The notes under the pieces are model-generated. The model did no database searches. It was not told the DNA's origin and saw only the letters and a program-made list of their open reading frames with translations. Positions 26,481-41,339 of a DNA stretch of 64,000 bases are shown in pieces (position 1 is the first letter of the stretch; the number at the start of each line of letters is the position of its first letter). Location: assembly GCF_020882245.1 (NCBI RefSeq), contig NC_083597.1, positions 48,152,152 to 48,216,151 on the forward strand, given 5' to 3'. This DNA comes from Rhopalosiphum padi. Lineage: Eukaryota; Arthropoda; Insecta; Hemiptera; Aphididae. Position numbers and translations under genes: made by a program.

Positions 26481-29400
26481 AATTAGTATAGAATTATTGA
26501 AGTACAATGTACTCAGGACTTCAGGAGAGTATGGTAGATTTTGATTTTTTCGTAATTTAATAGATAATGAATATTGAATATATATATTAAATTGTAACCA
26601 ACGGTATATTATTACATACAACGAATACATTATTATTTATTTTAGTTTAGTTTATAATATAATTTTTTATTATAACTATTATTATTATTATTGTCTTATT
26701 CAGTAAGTTACAAATAAACTGATGTAGGTCAAAAACATTACATATAACTTATATAGAGTTATAAACAATGTAAAAGCTATACCGGCCGGGAGATTTACCA
26801 AACATACTCACCCTAACGTTTTTCTTTAATAATTGTATACCATTCGACAAGACGTGTCTGTGATCATATCAACTTTTTTTTTCATACGAGAATTATACTT
26901 TTTCCTATAAATTATTAAATAAATGATTTTTTTAAGATAATAAATCCACAATACTGGGTTTACAAAATGTGGGAGCTACGGTGATTTGAACAATTTAATT
27001 AATATTAATCTACAAACATTTGATAATTTATAAAAAATGACAGAGTGTATTTTACATACTACTACTACTACATATATTATTGTACCTAATTTATATTTTA
27101 GTAAAACTATTTTAAAGAAAAATTATCCTTAATAAATATATATCTGAATAACTCAGAAACTCGTTAGGGTTTTGATCTAGATACATATTAGCATTAAAAA
27201 CAAATCATCTGCTAAATAATTTACATTAAAACAGGTCAAGCCATATTTGAAAAATATAAGTTTTATCACCTCTGGTCTTTCCTTAAAATATAGTATAAAA
27301 ATACGGTATCAAGTATATTTAAAAATATTTAAAATCAGAATTTTAATACATTTGTAATAAAGAAATAAAATAAAAAAAGATTCAAGGTTAGTGAACATAT
27401 AGGTGGCTGTCCTATATATAGTTATAAGTCATAAGTAAATGTTAACAATCATTCAATGGTTTGTGTAGATATCTTAATATTAGTTTAAATATTTTAAAAA
27501 TATCAGGTTTCTGTATAGAATGAATCATCAAATTAATTTTTAAATTACATAATGTCTTTACTTTAGTAACCATTAACCGAGATATTTGAAGTACATTATT
27601 ATATTATTTATTTATTATTAATAAACAGTAAAGCCCACGTTACAAGCATAATATATAATATTTTAATATAATATTTATTTACTCGCTGAAATACCTTACG
27701 AAGATTGCAAACTGTTATTTAATATGACGTACAGTATAACAAAGTACGATAAATATAAATTACAGGAAGTATACAATATATAAGTATTTACTTAGTTTAT
27801 ATAGAATAACTAATATTAACAGACTATTTATTCTGAATTTAATCAAATTTTAATGTCTTGGCGAAATATAAAAATACAGTGCAAAAATAAATCTTAATTA
27901 GTTGAATAAATTGCTAACGAACATTAAACCATGTTTACAGGTGATAAAAAGGAATAATTAGTTTTTGTATTTTTGATGAAAAGTAGTATTTTATTTCTTG
28001 AGTTTTTTTAAATACATTTTAAAAGTTAATTTTCTCTAATGACCGAGGGTAGACTTATTCATTATTAAATTATTTATAAAGAAATGTTTAATTAAAATAT
28101 TACCTACATCTGGTTATTTTGAGCATAATAATGTTTAAAGAAATCTAAATTTAAAATGTATTTATGCAAACATTTGAAAACAGTTGATTTTAACTATAAG
28201 ACTATAGAACTGAATACAAATTGCGTTTCCTTCCGAATATCCGAAAAAATTGCTTTCAAAGCACGATGTTCATTTGATACATCAAGGATTGATCTGATTA
28301 GTAATCACTGATTACATAATATACAGTTCCAGAACGTCAAATAGTTATGGAATATTTGAGCTGTGAATGGATAATGGGAAATATGTATACAATACTCTAT
28401 TAGGTCAACATGTTTGTTAAATTTACAGACAGCTAGTCAGACACATAACGCACAATGACGACTAATCCGCACAACTACGACTCGTATGTTTAAAAATATA
28501 CAAAGTTGTTATACTGTACTTACGACAATAGTTGGTACGCGTATACATTATATAAAATATTAAAATATAGATCGTCGTGTAGGTTTTAATTTTTTTCTTT
28601 TTAATCTTGGCTTACATAAACATACAATTTGAAAAAAAATTGGTCGTAGTCATAAATGAAGTCTATTGGTGTGAGATGAATGTACAAGAGCCGGAGAGAA
28701 TGGACTGTGCGAATGACGTGAAACAATGGTTTCGACTGTATACGCATAGTAAAAAGAACGTAGAACTTTTTATTTTCTCTGTGTATTGTGCAATGAAAAC
28801 TTTATGGTGCAAAATCCGACGTCGAAAGTTATTCGGAATAATCGAATTTTTGTTACCGTTTAGCAAATGGTACGTTTTATAAGAATAATAATAATTACCT
28901 ATCACCGACTTAACTTCTAGTTCGGTACACGCAGGTACGCGAGACTTTTAAACACGTGCCGATAGCTCATTATAAATTATAGAAGTTCCTTTCTGCAGCT
29001 GCGACTATCGCGTGTAGTCATGTCCGTCATAAAACCGTGAAGATTTTTGAAAAAAGTCGCGTAAAATGTACATTTTCAATTTTATTAGTATTACGTATGT
29101 GGACGAACATACAAGACACAAAACTCAGGTTGAAAATTCTTAATTTTTAGATAACTGAATTATAATATCCCAATAACAATTAACTATAGTGTGAAATCCT
29201 TTACCGCCTAACCGACAAACATTATTATCGTCCAACGAAAAATACAGATTGTGTTCATACGGTTTCCTTAATGGAATTTTACAGCCCAGAAGCGATTAAA
29301 AATTGGATTATTTTAAAAGCGTGGAAAAGTCTGTAAATATCATTACGCTTATTAATCGACTTTAACGATTTTTCTAATAGACTTATCCAATCTGTATTTT

Positions 29401-32400
29401 ACACCTAATACATTGAGATGCGATGAATAATGATTATTGAAAATCGTGGAGCGTCGTGATCAGTGGTGTATTTACTTTACAATATAATATCTAGTGGTTG
29501 TTTTATGAAAAAAATCAGACGAGTCAAATGTATTGACGAAAAATTAAACGATATCATTTTCAAAACGCAAAACGAGTAGAATCCAAGGGCGTTTGCATTT
29601 GAGATGGACACAACATACAACGACCGTATGGAATATCAAATGGCGAGTATCTATTAAACTGCTATAACAGAGATAAATAAATACAATTTACCAGATATTA
29701 CAGAGGGTTTTATGTGAAATTGTTTTACTTTGAAGATGAAATTCTTATTATATTAATATGTTGCCAAGAAACAAGTCCGGGTCAGCCAAAGGGACAAATA
29801 TATATATATATACACAATTCACTCGTAAATGAGATATTGTGTTAATGGTTCACCGAAAATACTTTTGGCAACAACTTCCTTTGTGACCACGCTCTCAGTA
29901 AATCAAAAACAAAACTCAAATGTTTTTCTCGTTTTGATTCATATTTTAGTTTATTTTATTCATTATTACGTTTGCGTCATAGTATTATTATAATAATATA
30001 CCGGTCATAAATGTTTTGTCCGTCGTTAAAATATTTATACATGTATATATTATACTTATTTAAAATTAAATTTTCTTTTATAATAACAAGTATTACATAG
30101 TAAAATATATTCCCTTATCGATTTCACCGTGTGTATTTCTATAGATAGTGTGCATTATGTATATACACTAATGTTTTCAAATGTACATAAATACGAATAT
30201 ATAATATTATATTATTACTTAACAAACACATTACAATAATAATACCTAATATATTAATGTACCGGAGCGTTTGTTTATTACATTAAAATGATGAAACATG
30301 AGTCTAGAAATTCGTTAATATAAACAACGCTGATATTAATGTATAGTGTATACACTGTACTTTGAGTGAACTTTGATTTACAATATTATTATTGTCATAT
30401 ATTTTTTGTTTGTTATTATTACGAGTATTTTTTTGCGATAAAAAATACCCATCAAAGTAATTAAATAAATACAATTTATTTCGTTTGTGAATTTAAATTA
30501 AAACCATTTGTCAATGCATCTGCCCACTATTTAATTCAATAGCTGTATAAAATATTAAAATGAAGGACTGTATTTACTAACAGAATCCAAATAGTCGAAT
30601 TCAATATGAAAAAAAGTAGGTAACCGTTCTGCCGTACAGTTTGTAGTTGTCAAGTGTACTTCGTTATTCAATAAGTCACAGTAATATATGTATAAAATTT
30701 GAATCCAATGATAAATTGTTGCATACAAAAAAGGTTAGGTTATAAACTTAGGTTAGTATTATACTTTAATCTGAAAAAATAATATTATCGAAATATTTTA
30801 AAACAAAATGAGATGCTTAGGTTTACTGCGAATCTACGTACAAAATAATAATCCTACCAAGAAAGCATGTGTTCAAACTTCAAAACACTTTTTTCGGTGA
30901 TCTAACTGGATCAAGTCATTCATACTACACAATATATTTCTTGTAAAGAATTTATTGATTAAAATATATATGTATACATATACGTAAAAAAAACGTTTCG
31001 TTTTTAAGTATGGAAATCTACAAAAATGTTAACGTTTTCGGTTTTTTTTTTTTTTAATAAAACGCTGAAAAGTAAAATATTTTAACCATATAATATTATC
31101 GTCAACACTTAAAAATGTTAAAATACTGTTTGTTTTGTCGATGAAATTTTTTTTGACGAGTGAGATTGAGATTTACATGTTGCAATTTTCTTTCGGAAAC
31201 TCCTATAGTTATTAAAATTATAATATAATATTAAGATATTAATCCATTAGTACAACTAGTAAAATTTTACCCAAAACATGATATATCAATACTCATATTA
31301 TATTATAAAAGCTGAGACAGTTTAACGGTCAGTATATTTTTGCTCGTTAGCATCCAAACAATCTTAGTTCATAATTTACACTATACATAGATACCATTTT
31401 TTCGCTAAAAAGTAAATTAAATTCAATCCTCGGGAATTCATTTATAACTTCCAAGCCTTTGGATCGATTTTTTTCAAAATTTTATAATATTTGTTTGAAC
31501 ATTTTTCTGATAACTGTATTACTTGTATCATTAGTCATAACTCATAATATATTATAATTCCAAATGTTATAATAATAATCTTTTAAAGATATATTAATTT
31601 CGTTGTATGATTTAGTACTATTAATATTATATTATTTCGTGCTGATAGTTTTAATTATTAGATTAAAATAAAGTTTTATCACGCCATGCGATATCATAAA
31701 ATATACCTTTCGATAACATATTCAACATTTTGAACCAAAGCATGCGTACAATAATAATACGTTAGGTAATATAATAATTAAAACAAGTAAGAAATACAAT
31801 TAAAAAAAAAATTGAAATACACAATGATATATTGCATATGTCGGAAAGATATTATTTTATACTCGGCTATTATTATGACTAACTAAATGTGAATTTTTCG
31901 TAACGATTTTGTGTCCAAACTCGCTTTGTACCTCGGAAATCCGATTTAATGACCCGGAATTTATTTTACATCGCAACGTGAAATATTATTTCGATAAATT
32001 CTATGAATTTAAAAAAAAATATATATATATAAATTATAAAATATTACATGTTGTTTCAGATTTTAATGACATTTTTTCTCTGAACAATATTTACCAGTCG
32101 TTTAAAATAATACCATAAATACATGTATTTTTTTATGCGCATAATATTTCGAATACAAATACAAATTTGAATAATTAAAAAAAAAAATCACATACAGGTA
32201 TGTCGACTCCGTTATCCCTCCAGTACCATCACTACAGCCCCAAAACGAATAGCATAAAATTACGTAAATACAAAATTATTATTGTATATTATAATATGCT
32301 AACTATGTATACCTACGTAACACTCGCAGTCTTAATTAAATATGCAAACCAGCTAATATATGGCTGTACATACTATATATATATATAGTCGGAAATTGGG

Positions 32401-33879
32401 AGAGGTTCTCGCCAGAGCTTAGCCCACTCAAATAATTCTTATAGTGCTCCACGCTTACAAACATTTTAACGATCATTACTATTTTACATAATTCGTAATA
32501 TGGAAACGATTAGTTATTAATTTAAAATTATTCAATTATTTATAAATTACATTCTATTTTGGTTTATTTTTGGAATTAACATCATTTTTTTATCCTCGGT
32601 TCAATTTATCTCACTTGTAAAATAAAAACATTATTAATTGAAGGTATTTAATAAAAAGTGCACTTGGTATTTTTTTTTTTTTGGAAATATAATGTTTGAT
32701 TATTGGCATTTAAAATATTGATAAATTTAATAGTGTGGTTCTGTGAAAAGATTTTAAATTTAAGCTTTATTTTTAAAAATAAGCACCCTTCACTTCCTAG
32801 AATTCGACTGAATTATGTCCATAATATATTTTATTTTATATTTGCATAAACCCCCATGGTCCGTTTAACTATCAAAACTGTTTTTTATTATTATTAACAA
32901 AACTCATCTCTCTTTATAAGTTATAACCCGTAAGCAGACGTATGAACACCTTAACCAAATCATCATCCCACTTATCAGTTATGCCGACAACTGCAGAAAT
33001 ATTTTATTTATTGTATTTTTATTTTACAATAATTTACCCGGTACTACCTGATATCTGATGCCACTGCTTGTATTTCAAATAAAAAGTTCATCGCCGAGAT
33101 GTTTTATAAATGAATAGGCATGTATACAAGTCACAAGAATGTTGATTTTGAACAATGGATTCGGATATATATGAACGCGCTGATGCGTAAAAACAAAGTT
33201 GCGAATCGGAAACTTTAAGGCTTCAAAAGAAACGTAACACGTACTGTCAACAATGATTGGTAATATAAGAATAACGATATTATAATCACCTGGGTTCGTG
33301 ACTTATATAGCATTTGCATAATAATATATTATGCCAATGTCTTAGTTACAATGCGTTATAAATATGTTTCAGATAACGATGTTGTAAATACTATTTTAAA
33401 TATATTATTTCGGGTGATATGCTGGGTTTTGTGTTTTTAGTGCTATTTTTAAACTTTTACTTGCTGTTATTTGAAAAAGTTAAATATCTCAAACGTCTAA
33501 AAAATTGTTATTAATTTTTGTATAAACTTATAATTTAATTACGCAATACAAAATATTTGAATAATATACAAATAGTGGTATTTTTATAGTCTTAGCATTT
33601 TATTGTTTTATATTTCTATAAATATAATTGTTTACCATGAAACAATGCCATTTACGTTAATCGAATAAATATTATTTTATATATCCTAAAGTTATTTTCG
33701 AGTAGGTATTTTCAAATCTTTCAAAACTCAAAACAGCGTAGGCACCTATATGACACTCAAAGTATTTAAAAAGTTAGGAAAATTACGCGGCCGGAATCAT
33801 AGTAAATATGATAAATATTATGTTATAATAACAGAAATAGATTATTAAGTTTACACTCGAGCCTCATACACATACATTT
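26481..33879. other. AT-rich stretch with no supported gene
   Basis: Short ORFs only. One ATG-started ORF of 68 codons (28676-28882) sits in a slightly GC-richer patch and is treated as a finding. Scattered TA and AAT runs are present. No RNA gene was recognised. Confidence 0.5.
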
Positions 33880-34420
33880 AATGCAGATTAAACGACGTGC
33901 TCGTCGTGTTAATAGCACCTATAATAATATTATGCTCCCCGAGGATCTGTTTATCGTTAAAGATTTAGCGGCGCCCTTTCGCTAAGTGAATACCAATGGG
34001 GGTATCGGAAAATGCGATTTTCCGCCACGAAATCTGCAACTGTTATTGTAAAACATAATGAAATGATATTATGTTGCGTGTGATACATAGTATTTACGTA
34101 AAACTGAGAAAAACTGCATCAGCACACGCGTATCATTGGTCGGTTTTTTTCCTCGACTGCCTGTCGGCGGAACGCTTAAAAGTGCAACTGTACAGTATAT
34201 TAGTATTGTTATTATTAATATGATTACTGATACACATAAACATAATACACAACAGTAATATTATACCATTAACATTATATTCGCGCATATTGACCGACAT
34301 ACGGCCGGGCTAAATCTATTGGACGACCTCGTGTGTAATGCAACTATGCTGCAAATTGGATAAGACCGGAAGCCATTTCTCGGGATTATTTCGGCGGCGG
34401 CGTCCGTGTACGATATACAA
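33880..34420. promoter_or_regulatory. GC-richer island, possible regulatory or exonic
   Basis: CpG-containing patches such as gcggcgccctttcgc (near 33969) and ttcggcggcggcgtccg (near 34390) stand out from the surroundings. No open frame with convincing splice sites was found. A promoter or cis-regulatory role is only inferred from composition. Confidence 0.2.
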
Positions 34421-35989
34421 TAATATTATAATAACATAGTCAGGAACGCTCACCTACCTATATTATAGATACCATATTATCATGTGCATGTGTTATAATA
34501 AGATAGGTCATGTTGTACCGACGAATGAATCTCCGCAGAAAAACAAAAAAATGTCCGAATTCGTGTCCTCATCATTTAATGTTATACATTTTATCAGATT
34601 TTTAAATACCCTTTATTACTTGTTATACACGGTATAAAACTATAACTTTACAAGAAACAATTAATACAGGGATTATTGGGTTATTTGGGTTATTTGGGTA
34701 GTTGTATGTATATTAATAAAATATGTATTACTGGAAAATTAATATATCATTATTAGAAATATTACTTAATGTAAAATTTATATTTTATTCTCGACTGATA
34801 ATACTTATATTTCAAATACCAAACTTTAGTATTTATTACACGTTGCATATTATCCGCAAGGACTAAGGAATATGATCATTGATCGTGCATTTCTTGCATA
34901 ATAAAATAAAATAAATATATTTGTTTAGTTTATCAAACATTATTTTTTCATATTCTTCATAGGTAATAAAAAAAAATAACGATTGATGAACGAGATGACT
35001 TAAGATATTTTTCTATGACGAAAGAAAATTTAAAATGAAAGTTATTGTTTAAAATAAATATTTTTTATTTACTGCAGTTTGCATAATAATGTAAAACCTT
35101 TATTAAAGTATATAAAATAAAAACTTTAGATTATTACAATTGCATTTGTGTAAATATATTCAGCGGATAAGCTTATCTCAAATTTCAATAGGTAACTTTA
35201 AATTATTTTATCAGTTTCAGTTTCTATGTGCTAATTGTATGGATATTACCATAAGGGAAATGGAGAAGAATACTGATAATATTTTTCAAGCATAAAAATA
35301 CATTTAAAAGTATAATAATTGTCGGAAAAAGCTGTGCAATTTTGCAAAAATCTAACAAGTATACAAAATTAGAGGTTGCACGTAACTGATAAAATATCGA
35401 TTTATTTGAATGTAATAACGAATTAAACGATAAGATCGTGGATCCGAAATATATTTTATTTTCTGCCCAGATTCATATATTAGTTCGTTAATTATTATCG
35501 AGTACCCTCTATTTTGAGGTAGCTACAGGTATAACCTAAACCCTAGTAAATTCATATTTAGATTGCAGTGTTATAAGTAAGTACCTGTTAAATGGTATTA
35601 CATAATATATACTCTAAAAAATTGAACGGTGAACGGGTTTTAAAGTGTTATGTGCGCGGCAGTGTATTCGTCGAAAATCTGGTATAGCCGGGAGATCAAT
35701 CAATCACATATATTGAACTGAGTTTATACATTTAAGTGTACTTATTTATATCTCAATAAAACAATACGTAGCAATTTACATATTCCATATATTTCATACT
35801 CGGCAATTTGAATTTTTATCGATGTGCAAAGACGAGCATTTATCCATTTCACCCCCCTCCCACCGACGGGGTATCAGTAAGAGACGATGATACTCGTAAG
35901 TGGACGACGAACGTGGGATTTTTCTGTACACTAACTATTAACAATATAACGTTCTTTTCCGTGTATTGTAGATCTTTTAATTTATAACT
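34421..35989. other. AT-rich stretch with no supported gene
   Basis: Nothing recognisable apart from a short tandem of ttatttggg (three near-units around 34679-34700). Confidence 0.5.
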
Positions 35990-36430
35990 GAGAATCACGC
36001 GAAAAGGTCCCGGTTACGCTCGTTGTAATTAAGCGAAAAACGTGACCATCACACCGCGTTGGCCTGATCGTGTAATCAAAATATGTACGAAAACTAGAGT
36101 GAATTTATTTATTTTTTCTAAACGCCGGTAGAAGGGTGCAAAAAGGTCAGGCGATTCTCCGTGGCACGTGCTTCGTCGCAGAATCGTTTTTACATTATAT
36201 TGAATAGTACAGTGTCACCTGGGGCGCTCAATTCGTGGGGTGGGTGTATGTGTGTGTGTATGTGTGTGTGTATGTACCTACAGCAGCTAAACGCACATGA
36301 CCGTGTACCTTTATACCTACGTGGGGACGTTGTCAAATTATTTCCACCCGCCATCCGGTTGTTGACAAATTGACTTTGTAACGCGCGACCGGGGCGGATC
36401 AATTTATACTGAACGCGGCACGAGATACAT
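35990..36430. promoter_or_regulatory. GC-richer island with TG repeat
   Basis: CpG-containing sequence (for example gtggcacgtgcttcgtcg near 36160) with an imperfect TG microsatellite at about 36242-36275. Short ORFs on both strands overlap the repeat and look like by-products of it. A promoter or 5' exon is possible but not shown. Confidence 0.2.
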
Positions 36431-36436
36431 ACATCC

Positions 36437-36463
36437 ATATATATATATATATATATATATATA
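36437..36463. repeat. AT dinucleotide microsatellite
   Basis: About thirteen uninterrupted AT units. Simple repeat able to form a hairpin. Confidence 0.9.
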
Positions 36464-36707
36464 CTAATATGAAGTCGTACAATATGATCAGAGCGAGTTA
36501 CAAAACTCGTTTTTTTTTAACTTGACACACGTACGTGACGGAAATAAATGTGAATAGCCGCCATCATCCGATAACTCCGGAAAATTCGTCGCGCGAACAA
36601 AGCAGTTTCTTTTTTTGATGATTTCCAACGAAAAAATAAAAAAAAGACAATAGCATTATGTTATACGTATAGGCAATCTGACGACGGCGACGGAGTTAGC
36701 ACACTTG

Positions 36708-37857
36708 CTTCATATAATCCGTTAAAAATGTATGCCAACAATTTGCGAGTAATTCGCTAGAATTTGTGAGTCGGAATTTGCTATAGTCATTACTTCCTGC
36801 TCCTTTTTCAAGGGTGGTTAAACTACAAGTAGCCCACCTATCTTATGTTATATTACTGTTCCAGATGTTATGAAAAAATAAAAAATAAACGAGAAAGACA
36901 AATAAATAAAAAAAAACCAACTTAAATAACAATAAAAGTTGGCAATTTTACAACTTTAAAATCTAACAGCTTTAGATGACTACTAAAATCTAGAAAATTA
37001 AAACGAAAACTTTTCTATCATTTTTGACTTTTTAATTTAAAGTGGGTGGGCCAATATCATAAATTATTGTTTTATTAATTTTTTTTTTTTTACTGTCTTT
37101 CTTTTAGATGATACAAGCTATCAATAATAACAGTAATAATAATAGTAGTAATAATAACAATAGAATAATAAACCTGAAGATATACAGTGTTTTATGTCAT
37201 TTAAGCATACGAACAATGTTATACATTATTAGATTTAAGAGTAGGGTGAAATTTTAATTTTGAAAAAACTACAATATACCTACGACGAATTTATCATTTT
37301 ATATACCTATTACCTAGACTAGATATAATCATCAATTTTTAAAGAAAAAAATCAAAAACCAAAATGAAAGCGTTCATTATTAATAAAACATTACCTACTT
37401 TATGAAAAAAAAAGTCCAAATGCGTTCAATTGTTGGCACAAACATTTTTTCATAACTTTTTTTTTTACTTTTTAGATCGATTTGATCATAATGACATCTG
37501 AACATAATCTATTTTGTTTTAGATCATAACGGCTATTTATTTATGTTTTTCTATGGTTTGGTCATTATACGCTATTTGGTACAGTCGGATCTATGTTAAA
37601 TTATTCTTAAAAATTTAACTTTCAACTTCAGAGAACTAAAAAAATTCGAAGATGTACTCACAAATTCTAGCAAATTAAGACAAAAATGTTGATACCACTT
37701 TCGATTGTTTTAAATAAGGTAAATGAGCAATCTGAAATTGATCCACCCTTGAAAATTAGAGGAGAGTAATGAATAGCAAATTTTAGGAATGGACCTCACA
37801 AATTCTAGCAACTTACTTACAAATCTTTAGCATACATTTTGAACGGATTCTGTGAAG
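36708..37857. mobile_element. DNA transposon relic or MITE with arms over 100 bp
   Basis: The left arm (36708-36820) begins cttca, then aatccgtt, and contains aatgtatgc, gctagaatttgtgag, aatttgct and caagggtgg. The right arm (37740-37857) carries the same blocks in the same order when reverse-complemented. The element is about 1.15 kb. A direct subrepeat, tcacaaattctagcaa, occurs at 37658 and 37796. There is no long ORF, so it is non-autonomous or decayed. The outer end is uncertain by a few bases because the arms still match through cttca, and no clear target-site duplication was found. Confidence 0.75.
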
Positions 37858-38889
37858 TTGATAAGCCAACTTCATAATCGAAAAATCAGAAAGACGAAAA
37901 ATCAGATTAATTTATCCGTAAACGCAGAAGATTGACGAACCCATGCATTATTGGCTGCTTAAAAAATCTATCCAGCTGGGTAGAGAAATTAAAATCCATT
38001 TCCGCGTCCTATGTAGTATCGGTAGGTACATTGATATAATTGTTATATATTTGTGTACATTAATGATGATACCAATTATATTATGCTGATGAAATTTAAA
38101 AAATATTAAGATAATATTCTTTAATTTTAAAATTCAATCTTTTCAATATACCCATCTACCTTTAAGCTGCCTAATGACTCTATCTTTGTATTATGATTTC
38201 TATAAATAAATCGAAAATATACGAACAATTTATTACAAACAAATGTGAATCCATAATTCTATATTAATATGATTAATTGTAAACTTATCATTGTTGGAAG
38301 ATTTAAAATAAATGTGTTTAGGTTAGGTTATAATTTTCTATGAAAATGCATATCAATTTGTATTTACATAAAATATTTTTATCAATAAATTCTACAGTTG
38401 AGTATTTACAATACATAATTATTTTATTATTTATAATAACAATTTTAATAGATACAAATAAATATTAAATATATTAGGTTGTTTTTAAAAGGAAAGAATG
38501 AACTAAACTTGATTATAAAATGAATTAACTTATTAGCAATTGAATCATAAGAAAAATTAACTTGCTAAGTTAAAAATTAGGTACCTTTAAAAAAATATTA
38601 AACCGTTATGTAACTTCATTAAACATATTTAATTGTATATGTTTAACTCATCAATGCCTAGCTTTGATAATAATCATTTAAATGGAATAACTACTTAAAT
38701 CTTAAAATAAATCGTCTATTTTATTAAATATTTTTTTTTAATCAACAATAATTGCAGATTTTATACTGTATTTTTCAAACATTTTAACGCCACGCATTCA
38801 TTGGTGTATATTTCTCAACATATTCTTTTAATCCAGACAATATAATAAATATTATATCCCCGTACAAGTCTACATCTACATCGGCGTCA
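37858..38889. other. AT-rich stretch with no supported gene
   Basis: No exon or recognisable element seen. Confidence 0.5.
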
Positions 38890-38946
38890 TACTTCTACTA
38901 CTACAACTAATACGACTACTATTACTACTACTACTACTACTACTAC
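38890..38946. repeat. ACT trinucleotide microsatellite
   Basis: An imperfect 5' part (ctactactacaactaatacg) followed by about eight perfect tac/act units. Non-coding context. Confidence 0.9.
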
Positions 38947-40025
38947 AATAAATGTTAAAATTCTGGCGCCACCAATAAAATAGTATTTCCGCAATTTCCA
39001 CAGTGATTTTATTTAACCAACCGTTTTTAGCGACACGCCATAATCGTAGGTATCCAACGACTATTTATTACACCGCAACATAATAAAATGGATGATTTAA
39101 CTTTTAAATTCGCAAAAATATCCATTTGACTATAAATATCTTCGTGGATGTTAGATAATACAAAATTATGCGATTTAAATAATAAAACCTGATTAGTATA
39201 AAATATGTATGTTATAAAAAGTTTCAAAAAAATTAATTATTCTAATAACACATTAAACGCCGTACCCTTAAAATCCTGTGCACATTGATTTTATCCTCAA
39301 AACGTATACAATTTTTCCTTTTTTTAAATCGACATTAATAAATTCAGAAATTTAAAATACACACTGTCTTTAATATATTTTTTTTATCCATTTTGGCATC
39401 CGATAAATAAATAAATACAATAATATTATGTCAAATGTATAAAGCTGAAAATATATTTTAGTATTTTTCCTAATATTTATATATATTATTATAGCTTTCA
39501 CACCAAACTGACATAAACTAAGGCAGTTATAAAAAAAAAAAAAATGATTTTGAAAGGGAGGAATATATAGTTAGGAGCAATACTGCAGGAAAGAGGAAGA
39601 AAGATAGAGAGAGAAAGTACCAGATTTTAAAACCGTTGAAAATAACAAGGAACTCCTGATTGCTATACGCATGGTATAGTCTTAGTAGGTTATAAATATC
39701 TTGGGTATCAAAATGTCAGAAAACTTCCCCAAAGAAAATAAATAAAAAAAATTGTTTCCGTTAAGGGCTGCTATGCGTAATATTTTTGAGAAAAGAATCA
39801 GAATATGAAAATGATGATAATAATATTATAATGTTATAATACGTAAAATGAAAAAGCGTTTTTAAATATTCTCGTAAAGACGTATTTCTGGTATCTTATC
39901 AGATATAAAAGTATTATATGTTTATTTAGGATTTAGGATTATTTTGATGTAAGACAGCATCAATTACTTTTTTTGTTATTTTCTTTTTGTATATATATAT
40001 ACAATATACATAGAGGTTTTATCGT
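38947..40025. other. AT-rich stretch with no supported gene
   Basis: A purine-rich patch (about 39550-39620, aaagaggaagaaagatagag) is the only feature of note. No coding exon is supported. Confidence 0.5.
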
Positions 40026-40582
40026 ACAACATTCATTCTTTCAAAGTACATTAACGTTTTTGAAAATATTTTTTTTCATAATTTCCATTCGAAATAAAAG
40101 AATAAAAATTTTTTTTTAATACATTTATCGTTGTAATTTTTTTAATTTTTTATTTTTTGAATGAAAACATATATTTTTAATTTTAATTCTTCAGCAAAAT
40201 ATTTTTTAGAGTATTAGATACTTTATTTTAATTTAGATACATAACAATTGAAATTTGGACGAGTAACTTATAAGTTATATATATTTAAACTTTAAACTTT
40301 AGATGAGGGGAGTAGTAGACCAACATTTTGCGGGGTTTCCTCGTTCCACTCCGCTCACTAAACTTTAAATACTTATAACTTACAAGCTAATCGTCCAAAT
40401 TTCGATTTTATGCATGAACTAAATACTCCAAAAATATTCTGCTTCAGAAAATGAAGTTAAAAAAAAATATATTGTCATTTTAAAACATTACAAATTTTAA
40501 AAGTTATAACAATAAAAAATATTTCAAACAATATTCTTTTGTTTGCAAAAACGTTAATAAATTTTGAAATAATGAATGTTGT
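40026..40582. mobile_element. Foldback element with long inverted arms
   Basis: Almost the whole 557 bp is an imperfect inverted repeat. The left arm runs from acaacattcatt (40026) through cattaacgtttttg, aatttggacga and acttataagtta to aaactttag (about 40312). The right arm (about 40354-40582) has the same blocks reverse-complemented, ending aatgaatgttgt. The roughly 40-bp loop contains the GC-richer cggggtttcctcg. The structure fits a foldback transposon or long-TIR MITE. There is no ORF. Transcription would give a long hairpin RNA. Confidence 0.75.
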
Positions 40583-41339
40583 GATTGTTGTGAGTGTGGT
40601 TTAATAAAATAATCACCTAGCATACAATATGAATTTTGTAATATTCATGTACCTATTGTACCTATGTGATATCTGATTTTCTTTTAAAGGAAAAATCCAA
40701 TCTTGTAAAACTCTGTTTAGTGTGTTTTTAAATTATTGTACCATTGTTTTTAATTTATTTTTATATATTTTTGATGTCATTGTAGAATATTAAAAGATTT
40801 GTTATTACCTATTAGTTATTACTTATTGGTTGTCTAAGCCCTAAGGCATAAACATCAGAAAATTAATTAAAATAATGAGTGGATTAAGACAATTATTGTG
40901 ACATTGATAATATTATGTATTTCAATCCACTCGCTCCACTACTATAAATAATAAATAGCATAGATAGGGAAAAAATAGGCTCGATAAAATTTATTTATAT
41001 AAAATAATAACACAGTATACATCATTATAACAGTATAATTAAGTGTAAGTAGTTTATGCAACATTTCAAAATATTATGAAAAAAAATTTATATTCGAAAT
41101 TAAAATTTAAAAAAAAAACCTAAATTGACTGCTAAAATTAGCGTAGGTACCTAAGACACGGTTGTTAATTAAAATCATCGTACCGACTTAAACTGACTCA
41201 TTGTCTTTGTAGTTTCTAACTAATGAATGATACATGATACTGTAATTATTATAGGTAGCTAATAATTACAGAGAATAATAGGCGTTTGTGGGAAACGTCT
41301 TAATAGGAATTGTCAACAATACTCAATACGTTTGGCAGT

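Noticed and set aside
30731..30756. Interstitial telomere repeat (TTAGG)n
   Set aside because: Only three scattered ttagg words occur, not a tandem array. Expected by chance in this composition.
36161..36438. Short ORFs on both strands encoding CVCMCVCM or HTHIHTHIH runs
   Set aside because: These are translations of the TG/CA microsatellite, not proteins.
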